The position numbers and the translations under genes are program-made. Below the pieces are notes generated by a model. That model searched no databases. It was not told where the DNA came from and saw only the letters and a program-made list of their open reading frames with translations. A stretch of 6,338 nucleotides of DNA from Thermoanaerobaculia bacterium (GTDB lineage Bacteria; Acidobacteriota; Thermoanaerobaculia; Multivoradales; UBA5704), in assembly GCA_025937035.1 (NCBI GenBank), contig JAICSG010000250.1:1-6338 (forward strand). The letters are read 5' to 3'. Position 1 is the first letter of the stretch, and each line of letters starts with the position of its first letter. Shown piece after piece: positions 1 through 5,363 of the stretch.

Positions 1-67
1 GGAGGGAAGACGGCATTCCCCCCTTCGATAAGCCGCCGGAGAGAGGGAAGACGGCGTTCCCTCCTCT
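1..67 (-). repeat. Two tandem hairpin repeats with 41-bp period
   Basis: Two near-identical units, at 1-26 and 42-67, share GAGGGAAGACGGC and TTCCC. Each forms a hairpin: in the second copy GAGGGAA (43-49) pairs exactly with TTCCCTC (57-63) across a 7-base loop; in the first copy an 8-bp stem (1-8 with 16-23) has one A/C mismatch on the plus strand that becomes a G-U pair in a minus-strand transcript. The 15 bases between units are unrelated to the sequence after the second unit. They could be tandem terminators, a REP-like element, or the edge of a longer array, since the first unit starts at the window boundary. Confidence 0.6.
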
Positions 68-93
68 GGCGAGACGTCGGAAGGTCCTTGGGC

Positions 94-240
94 TCAGGCG
101 GAAGCTTCGCCGTCCGGTGAGGGCTCTGGTTTCGCTGGCCGTCTCCTTCCGCGCAGCGGTTGGATGCCGAAACGGAGCAGCTCCTCGTTCCGGTTGCCGG
201 AATGATCCTTCAGGCTAAGTTCCTGGACTCGCTTTTTCAT
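94..240 (-). pseudogene. Small ORF, possible decayed precursor remnant (weak)
   Basis: A 48-codon frame starts with MKKRVQELSLKD, which resembles the basic, leader-like opening of precursor A (MKKARKMILSRETL). After that it diverges: there is no ETLR motif, no GG cleavage site and no cysteine, and the C-terminus is Arg/Pro-rich. The AAGGA before the ATG is too close (about one base) to be a good ribosome site. The next frames in the same strand show no hidden Cys-rich core either. It could be a degraded fourth precursor, an unrelated tiny gene, or chance. It lies beyond the hairpin that follows precursor C, so it may not be transcribed with the others. Confidence 0.2.
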
Positions 241-284
241 TCCTTTTCTACTATTGGTCATGCCCCGACGATAGAGTGCTCGAA

Positions 285-325
285 CGAGCCCAGGGCTGAG
301 ACCGAAGGCCGATGCCCTGGGCTCG
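285..325 (-). terminator. Strong hairpin after precursor C, likely transcript end
   Basis: A perfect 12-bp inverted repeat (CGAGCCCAGGGC at 285-296 and GCCCTGGGCTCG at 314-325) encloses a 17-base loop and starts eight bases past the stop of precursor C. The stem is GC-rich and very stable. No T-tract follows on the minus strand, so it is not a textbook intrinsic terminator; it may stop transcription with Rho or protect the 3' end of the precursor mRNA. A shorter competing hairpin (GCTCG/CGAGC, 278-289) shares part of one arm. Confidence 0.55.
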
Positions 326-332
326 CTCAGGA

Positions 333-515
333 TCAGATGCAAGTCTCAGTGCCTACCGGATAGGTTGTGCATTGGGTGCAACTGACGGTGAGGCAATCTG
401 AATTATCAGAACGGGTCCTCGTCACCCCTCCGTTGATCTGTGCCAACGTTTCTGGCGAAAGGGTGCGGAGGGTCTCCTTGGAGATTTTGAGCTTGTTGGG
501 TTTTCCTCTGAGCAA
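333..515 (-). CDS. RiPP precursor peptide C, probable TTG start
   Basis: This is a predicted 60-residue precursor. Its leader carries KLKISKETLRTLSPETLAQI ending in a double glycine at residues 29-30. The 30-residue core has four cysteines (41, 46, 49, 59) and eleven Ser/Thr, ending TETCI. No ATG lies at a sensible distance before the leader; the in-frame ATG at 599 overlaps precursor B and would add an Arg-rich stretch. The TTG at 515-513 has AAGGAGG six bases upstream, the best Shine-Dalgarno in the small-gene region, and gives a leader of the same length as its siblings, so I chose it. The gene is last in the set and is followed directly by a strong hairpin. Its leader has INGG where the others have VAGG. 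Seen: frame, leader motif, ribosome site. Inferred: modification and export. Confidence 0.8.
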   Translation of the reverse strand: MLRGKPNKLKISKETLRTLSPETLAQINGGVTRTRSDNSDCLTVSCTQCTTYPVGTETCI

Positions 516-559
516 GTGAAGCCTCCTTGCTGGTGATCGATACGTTGTGAGCGACCTGG

Positions 560-778
560 CTAAACCTGGCACGTCGCGCACGTGTAACAGTCGCTCCAAC
601 TCGGATCGCAGTCACCGGTATCGGGAGTACAGGTAGAGGTGTCAGGGCATACGGTGACGGAGATCCTGGTACAGGCACAGGAGTAGGTAGCACCACCGGC
701 CACCCGAGGCAGGAAGCGGACGTCCAAGTTACGGATGGTTTCCTTGGCTAGTCTGAGCTTGGTCATTCGCTTGTTCAT
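560..778 (-). CDS. RiPP precursor peptide B, eight-cysteine core
   Basis: This is a predicted 72-residue precursor related to the flanking small genes through its leader. Residues 1-29 read as a basic start (MNKRMTK), then LRLAKETIRNLD and FLPRVAGG, with the double glycine at 28-29. The 43-residue core (30-72) is very rich in Cys, Thr, Ser and Asp, with cysteines at 34, 36, 44, 50, 57, 64, 67 and 70. Three of its segments look like imperfect repeats of one unit: CPDTSTC, CTPDTGDC and CDPSWSDC. CPD also occurs in the core of precursor A. The ATG at 778 has AGGAGAG ending three bases upstream, a good ribosome binding site. The gene lies between precursors A and C on the same strand, with 44 bases to the next start. 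Cleavage after GG and export are inferred. A metal-binding or disulfide-rich small protein is the main alternative, but the shared leader favours a RiPP. Confidence 0.82.
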   Translation of the reverse strand: MNKRMTKLRLAKETIRNLDVRFLPRVAGGATYSCACTRISVTVCPDTSTCTPDTGDCDPSWSDCYTCATCQV

Positions 779-859
779 GTTCTCTCCTGGCTAGATGCAA
801 TTTTCGGTTAGAGGGGGTAGCACGAGCGGTCTGCCCGCGGCAATGTCAGTCGCATGCTC

Positions 860-1063
860 TTAATAAGCGTAGACAGATGTGCACTCGACCACGGAATCTG
901 CCGCGGTGCCGGTCGTGCAGCCGCAACTGGCATCTGGACATGAGGCCCGACTCGTCTCGGTGCAAAGGTTCGTAACGAGGCCACCCGCGACCGACGCCAT
1001 GTCCCGCGCCTCCAGGCGACGAAGCGTTTCCCGGCTCAAGATCATCTTCCGTGCTTTCTTCAT
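860..1063 (-). CDS. RiPP precursor peptide A, class I lanthipeptide-like leader
   Basis: This is a predicted 67-residue precursor of a ribosomally made, modified peptide. The leader is residues 1-28: a basic start (MKKARK), the motif MILSRETLRRLE, then DMASVAGG with the double glycine at 27-28, a typical processing site for leader-cutting peptidases. The predicted core is residues 29-67 and has five cysteines (34, 42, 47, 49, 61) and many Ser/Thr, including a CPDASCGCTTG stretch, so lanthionine or disulfide bridges are possible. I chose the ATG at 1063, preceded by AGGGGAAACT as ribosome binding site, over an in-frame ATG at 1165 that would add a Cys/Arg-rich stretch unlike any leader. It is the first of three related small genes, 81 bases ahead of the second. 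The upstream spacer carries a possible promoter. The leader similarity is to families annotated as class I lanthipeptide, from memory; no LanB or LanC lies in the window, so the chemistry is unproven. Confidence 0.82.
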   Translation of the reverse strand: MKKARKMILSRETLRRLEARDMASVAGGLVTNLCTETSRASCPDASCGCTTGTAADSVVECTSVYAY

Positions 1064-1083
1064 AGTTTCCCCTATGCTGAGCA

Positions 1084-1107
1084 GCCGCCTTCCATCAGGC
1101 TGGCGGC
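1084..1107 (-). promoter_or_regulatory. 5'-UTR hairpin ahead of precursor A
   Basis: A 6-bp perfect GC stem (GCCGCC/GGCGGC) with a 12-base loop ends 20 bases upstream of the ATG of precursor A, just before its ribosome binding site. It could stabilise the leader of the mRNA. The short stem could also arise by chance in GC-rich DNA. Confidence 0.25.
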
Positions 1108-1138
1108 CCTCACAGCAGCAATTCCAACGCCGAGGATC

Positions 1139-1177
1139 GGAGATCTGGTATGTAGTTATAGACAAAGGAGATCTGGT
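1139..1177 (-). promoter_or_regulatory. Direct-repeat-flanked possible promoter for precursor genes
   Basis: An exact 11-bp direct repeat, GGAGATCTGGT on the plus strand (1139-1149 and 1167-1177, 28-bp period), contains the palindrome AGATCT in each copy. Between the copies lies an AT-rich stretch with TATAAC on the minus strand (1160-1155) that could serve as a -10 box for the precursor genes starting at 1063. The hexamer 17 bases upstream (TCGCCG) is a poor -35 match, so an activator or alternative sigma factor would be needed. Seen: the repeats and AT-rich core. Inferred: promoter and operator roles. Confidence 0.35.
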
Positions 1178-1227
1178 CGGCGAGGAGGCCCAGGCTTCCC
1201 ATTTGTGAACCGGCGGGAGGAGGCTTA

Positions 1228-1245
1228 CGTTCCGAAAACGGAACG
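1228..1245 (-). terminator. Short perfect hairpin between CHAT gene and precursors
   Basis: A 7-bp perfect stem, CGTTCCG/CGGAACG on the minus strand, encloses a TTTT loop and lies 10 bases past the CHAT stop codon. No U-run follows it. It may attenuate or terminate the upstream operon before the precursor genes, or be an RNA processing site. Read-through cannot be excluded. Confidence 0.35.
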
Positions 1246-1255
1246 GCCCCCGGTG

Positions 1256-4200
1256 TCACCGCCAATCGCCGTTGAGCTCGAACGCCGCCCAGAAGAACGG
1301 ATGGGACTTCTTCCGGATCTGATCGGTCTGCGCCGCCCGCAAGGCCTCATCCTTGGATTTGCCGCCGCGGAGATAACCGTAGAAACGCTCCATGAAGCGG
1401 GCGGTGGAGTAGTCGGCGACGCCCCAGAGCGAGGCGAGGACCGAATGGGCTCCCGCGTATTGGAAGGCGCGGGTGAGGCCGACGAGACCCTCGCCTCCCA
1501 TCTCCTTTCCCAGCGCCGTGTCACACGCCGAGAGAGTCACCAGGTCGGCGTCGAGGCGCATGCTCTCGAAGATCTCCCAGGCCTGCAGGAGGCCGTTGTC
1601 CTGGCCTTCGGCAGGGTGCTCGGGCAGGGTCAGGGCCAAGGCGGAGTTGAGGGGAAATCGCTCGTCGAGCAGGCCGTGGCAGGCGAAATGGATGAGCCGC
1701 GAATCCGTCCCGAGCGATTTGGCCCGCTCTTCCGTGGCGTCCTTGCCGAGATATTCGTGAGCCTGTGGAAACAGGGCGGCGATGGACTCCACCTCCTTGC
1801 GGCTGGAGGGGAGAGGAAGCAGGTACCACCCCTGCCGGGCCTCCCGGACCTCGGGGTCCGCGGGCCCGCCCGGCGACGAACGTGGATATTGAGGAGCGCC
1901 GAAGGCGTCGAGGCGCTCCTCGTGGAGATCCCGCCGGGCCGGGTGCGCCTGCTTGAGCTGCGCGTAGACGGTGGCGGAGAGCGCCGAATGGATCGGCTTC
2001 CACTCGACGAGATAATGGTTGCCCCGCATCAGGGCGGCGAAAGGCAAGGTGTGCAAGGGCCCGTCCGATGAGATCAGGACCCTTTGGGCCCGGGCGATCT
2101 GGCCGGAAGCAGGACGAACCAGCAGATTGTAAAGGCGCCGTGCCCGCGTCCGGAGAGCCGCGCGGTCGGAGCCTGGGCGCCTCAGAAGATTGCGGAACCT
2201 TCCCACTTCCTCCCGCAGGGTCTTCTCACCAGCGGGGACCCGGAAGACCGACAGGCCGGGGCCGGGCGCGTCCGCGGACCGCACGACGAAGAGCCAGGTC
2301 GCCTGAGCTCCCACCGCGTACTCGAGGAGCACGGAGCCCGAATCGAGAGCCGAGCGGGCTGAGGCCAGGTCGAGCGGGGTGGGGCTCTCCAGAGCCGCGA
2401 GGCGCGGCGAGGAGAGCCGGATCTTCTCCTGGACCGCCGCCTGCTCGAGGCGCAGGTCCCGCAGGCGCCCCTGGAGCGCCTCCAGCTTTTCCGGACCCTG
2501 TGCCGGAAGCCAGTCGCCCAGAGCCGCCTGAGCCTTGTCATACTCCTTGTCCAACCGGAGTCTCTCGGCATACAGCTCCGGTGGGATCTCCCTGGCGAAG
2601 CGCAGATCTCTCTGCGCCAGGAGCTCCTGAAAGCCACGGGCGCGGCCCCGCTCGATGAGCGCGTAGGCGTTCTCTGGCTTCCCAAGCGCGATCTGGTGCT
2701 CGGCGGCTTCCAGATAGAGATCGCCCAGGGTGGAGCGATAGAGCCATCGAGACTCCTGCGCCCCTCCCAGGCGGGCTCGTTCAGCTTCCAGGGTCTCGAT
2801 CGCCGTCTGGTAGCTCTTGGTGGCTTCCTCGGCCTGGCCTCTCCGCGCCTGGAGCCGGGCCAGGGCCTGATAGACCTCGGGTATGAGCACGCCGTAGGTC
2901 TCATTGATGCGGACCGCTGCTCGAAGATGAGGCTCGGCCGCCTTCGTGTCTCCGCCATCGAGAAATAAAAGGCCGAGCTTCAAATGGATCGAGCCCGCGT
3001 CGACGGCTTCCGGATTGATCTTCTCCCAGATGTCCAGGGCTCGTCGCGCCAGCTCTTCGGCGTCCTTGTCCCGCCCTTGCAGCGCCGCCACCGCGGACAG
3101 GCCCCGGAGGCACCAGGCGCTTTTCGGCCCTCCCGGAGTGAGCCTTTCGCTGATCGCGAGGGCCTGTTGCCAAAGCTCGGCGGCTCGATCTCCCTGGCCT
3201 CGTTCCAGCGCCACCTGGCCGAGCCCCATCAGGCCGTCCCGTACCAGATTGCCGCTGGGGTCCGATTTTTTATAAAGGTCGAGCTCCCGCCGGAACAGGC
3301 TTTCGGCCGCGTCCACATCGCCCCGCTGGGAGGCGATCGCGCCGAGATTGTGCAGCGCCTTGGCCATGGGGCCGCCTTCGGGCTGAAGTCGTTCAAGAAT
3401 TCTTTTTAGATTGAGGAAAGCCGCTTCGGCGCCCGCCAGGTCACCGCGGGAGTAGAGAATGCTGCCGTAGCTCATGAGGCTCGGGACGATCGCGTCGCTC
3501 TCCGGTGTGAGCTTCTGCCGGATCGCCAGCGCGCGGATTGCGTACTGCTCGGCCTGCGCGAGGTTCGCGCGGTTCGCCTCGCTCACCGCCAGGTTGTTCA
3601 GCACGGCGGCTTCCGCGCCACTGCCGGGAGCCAGGCGCTGAGCCAGGTCATAAGCCCGCCGGTACAAGCGGTCCATCTCCTCCAGATCTTCCTTTCGCTG
3701 GGCCACGTTGCCGAGCCGGGTAAGGAGCGTTGCCACGCCGAGGCCTTCCGGATGCTCTCTCTCTTCCTGGCTCAGGGCGTTTTCGAGCTGCTCCCTGGCC
3801 CGGGCGAGATCGCCGCGAGCCTTCAGCGATTCCGACCAGCTCATCTGGATGTGCTCCGCCGCACGGGCGGCTTTGAGCGCTCGCGCATTTTCCAGAGCCG
3901 TTTGGAAACCGTTATCCGTCTCCGGCCACTGCCGGGCCTTGTCATGGAGCTGAGCCGCTTGCGTCTGGAGCCAGAGCGCCGCGCCGGCACAATGGTTTCC
4001 TTCCGCCAGTTGCACCGCGCGCTCGATCTCCCGCGCGGCGGACGCGGGATCGCCCGCCCGTTCACGGTCCCGGGCGGATTGATAGATCCGGCCGAGCTCG
4101 CCCTGGAGAAGGGGAGCCAGGGTCAGCCCCTGGGACGTCGGCAGCAGGCTCCAGCGGCGGCTCTCGGAGCCCCGGGTCCCTTCGACCACCACGCCACCCA

Positions 4201-4483
4201 TCTGGACGTCCTCCATCTGGACGTTCAGCCAATCGAAAGGATCACGAAGATCTCCTCGCGCGGCGCAAGCCCCCGCTCCGCCTGGCGTGCGGCACCAGGA
4301 AGCCAGGCGGTCTCCCGGCATCAGCCCGGCGCGAAAGGCCGCGGATTCAGGAGCGACGGTCTCGATGACCAGCCCGGGAGTCGAGAGAGGGCAGGGCGTG
4401 TCCGTTGCGAGGGCGGCGTGGAGCGGAGAGAGCGCCAGGAGGCTGAGGAGCAGAGAAAAAGGCCGGAAATCCCTAGCGTCCAT
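1256..4483 (-). CDS. Exported PDZ-TPR-CHAT caspase-like protease
   Basis: This is a predicted 1075-residue protein. A signal peptide (SLLLSLLALSPLHAALA) covers about residues 9-26. A PDZ-like segment follows at about 35-115 (VIETVAPESAAFRAGLMPGD). About ten tetratricopeptide-type helical repeats span about 120-620, with typical motifs such as LNNLAVSEANRANLAQAEQY and LHNLGAIASQRGDVDAAESL. A coiled linker (620-700) leads to a C-terminal CHAT domain (about 715-1075). The CHAT domain has the LPFAAL motif, the catalytic histidine in HFACHG (His936) and the catalytic cysteine in LSACDT (Cys987), then the usual LTRAFQYAGAHSVLASLW block. Both dyad residues are present, so it should be an active cysteine peptidase of the caspase/separase clan. 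I chose the ATG at 4483, not the upstream in-frame ATG at 4522, because GGAGG sits six bases before it and it opens directly onto the signal peptide. It overlaps the FecR-like gene by 11 bases. Domains are seen in the sequence; the substrate is unknown, though the RiPP-like genes downstream are candidates. Confidence 0.92.
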   Translation of the reverse strand: MDARDFRPFSLLLSLLALSPLHAALATDTPCPLSTPGLVIETVAPESAAFRAGLMPGDRLASWCRTPGGAGACAARGDLRDPFDWLNVQMEDVQMGGVVVEGTRGSESRRWSLLPTSQGLTLAPLLQGELGRIYQSARDRERAGDPASAAREIERAVQLAEGNHCAGAALWLQTQAAQLHDKARQWPETDNGFQTALENARALKAARAAEHIQMSWSESLKARGDLARAREQLENALSQEEREHPEGLGVATLLTRLGNVAQRKEDLEEMDRLYRRAYDLAQRLAPGSGAEAAVLNNLAVSEANRANLAQAEQYAIRALAIRQKLTPESDAIVPSLMSYGSILYSRGDLAGAEAAFLNLKRILERLQPEGGPMAKALHNLGAIASQRGDVDAAESLFRRELDLYKKSDPSGNLVRDGLMGLGQVALERGQGDRAAELWQQALAISERLTPGGPKSAWCLRGLSAVAALQGRDKDAEELARRALDIWEKINPEAVDAGSIHLKLGLLFLDGGDTKAAEPHLRAAVRINETYGVLIPEVYQALARLQARRGQAEEATKSYQTAIETLEAERARLGGAQESRWLYRSTLGDLYLEAAEHQIALGKPENAYALIERGRARGFQELLAQRDLRFAREIPPELYAERLRLDKEYDKAQAALGDWLPAQGPEKLEALQGRLRDLRLEQAAVQEKIRLSSPRLAALESPTPLDLASARSALDSGSVLLEYAVGAQATWLFVVRSADAPGPGLSVFRVPAGEKTLREEVGRFRNLLRRPGSDRAALRTRARRLYNLLVRPASGQIARAQRVLISSDGPLHTLPFAALMRGNHYLVEWKPIHSALSATVYAQLKQAHPARRDLHEERLDAFGAPQYPRSSPGGPADPEVREARQGWYLLPLPSSRKEVESIAALFPQAHEYLGKDATEERAKSLGTDSRLIHFACHGLLDERFPLNSALALTLPEHPAEGQDNGLLQAWEIFESMRLDADLVTLSACDTALGKEMGGEGLVGLTRAFQYAGAHSVLASLWGVADYSTARFMERFYGYLRGGKSKDEALRAAQTDQIRKKSHPFFWAAFELNGDWR

Positions 4484-5363
4484 CTCCTGCCTCCAAGCGC
4501 GCCTGGATCGCGGCGAGCGCACTCCGCAGCTCGGGGTCGCCGGGCTCCTGATCGAGGGCCGTTCTCAACTCGTCGCGAGCTTCGAGCCAGAGCCCCAGCC
4601 CGCGGTCGATCTCGGCCAGCAACGGCAGCGAATCGTCTCCCTCGGCCGCAAGGACCTCGCGAGCCCTCTCGCGTTTTTGGGCGGCGCTCGCGCTCAAGGT
4701 GACGAGCTCGGCCTCGCCCCGCGCGACCGGTCCCGGCCGATCCAGCGTGCGGACCGTCCACCAGTACCGGTGGCCGCTTTGGAGCACCTCCGCGGGCACC
4801 TTCACCGGCGGCGACCCAGCGTCCGTCTGGAACACGGTCTGCCCCTGGCTGTCCTGCACCTCGATCCGGTACTCCATGGCGCCGGGAACGGGCTTGAAGA
4901 GCAGGACGGCCTCCTCGGCCAAGGCCGCCGTGCCACGGCAAGGGTAGAGCCCCGTGATCCCTTCCGCGCGGATGATGATCGCCCCCGCCGCAGGCCCGGG
5001 GTGATCGCTCGCCGCGATCGGCTCCAACTGAAAGGAGGGCACCGAAGCGAGCGTCTTCACGGCGCCGGAGCGGGCCGCGAGGTCTCTGGGGCCGAGCTTG
5101 GCGCGGGCCGGACCGGAGATCTCGTAGCGTTTTCCCCCGACGAACGCCAGGGTGACGCGCGAGCCGGAGGGCACCTCCAGGGTCACCCCGGCCGGCAGGC
5201 GGTCGTAGAGGCGCAGCGGCTGCGTGGAGTGGCCGGACGCGGTTCGCTGGGCTCCGCCTGAAATCTGATAAATGATCGCCACGGGCTCGCGGGGGCCGGC
5301 CGCGGCGACCGGAACGGCGAGCAGGAGGAGCCCGCCGGTCAAGGCTCGCAGGGTCGTGATCAT
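4473..5363 (-). CDS. Secreted FecR-like protein with Fn3-like middle region
   Basis: This is a predicted 296-residue exported protein. It begins with a signal peptide (basic start, hydrophobic GGLLLLAVPVAAAG, likely cleavage after about residue 22). Residues about 27-100 resemble a FecR domain: a YQISGGAQ strand, then LYDRLPAGVTLEVPSGSRVT and FVGGKRYEISGPA, the pattern of a small beta-rich fold. Residues about 150-222 look like a fibronectin-III-type strand module (FKPVPGAMEYRIEVQDSQGQ, then HRYWWTVRTLD). The C-terminus (225-296) is helical and TPR-like. I chose the ATG at 5363 because it overlaps the CHASE2 stop and precedes a clear signal peptide; a longer in-frame extension upstream is only a shadow of the CHASE2 gene. 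AAGGA lies about 10 bases upstream. The stop overlaps the CHAT gene start by 11 bases. FecR proteins usually relay signals through a membrane partner, which fits a role beside CHASE2, but no sigma factor is visible. It could also be a structural adaptor. Confidence 0.75.
   Translation of the reverse strand: MITTLRALTGGLLLLAVPVAAAGPREPVAIIYQISGGAQRTASGHSTQPLRLYDRLPAGVTLEVPSGSRVTLAFVGGKRYEISGPARAKLGPRDLAARSGAVKTLASVPSFQLEPIAASDHPGPAAGAIIIRAEGITGLYPCRGTAALAEEAVLLFKPVPGAMEYRIEVQDSQGQTVFQTDAGSPPVKVPAEVLQSGHRYWWTVRTLDRPGPVARGEAELVTLSASAAQKRERAREVLAAEGDDSLPLLAEIDRGLGLWLEARDELRTALDQEPGDPELRSALAAIQARLEAGDGR

Noticed and set aside
1..67. CRISPR array from the repeated units
   Set aside because: Only two imperfect units with a 15-base gap, far shorter than spacers, and no cas genes in view.
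1110..1202. A 30-codon minus-strand ORF in the spacer (MGSLGLLADQISFVY...)
   Set aside because: No ribosome binding site precedes the ATG, and it spans the direct repeats and putative -10; probably chance, although a leader peptide cannot be ruled out.
879..1208. Plus-strand ORF of 109 codons opposite precursor A
   Set aside because: The minus-strand frame has a clear leader and ribosome site; the plus frame has no recognisable features.
1205..2071. Long plus-strand ORF of 288 codons
   Set aside because: It is antisense to the CHAT domain, has Arg/Gly/Glu-rich low-complexity content typical of GC-rich shadows, and shows no domain.
3752..5261. Plus-strand ORFs of 316 and 324 codons
   Set aside because: They are antisense to the TPR region and FecR-like gene, have no ribosome site or recognisable motif, and their composition is that of frame shadows.
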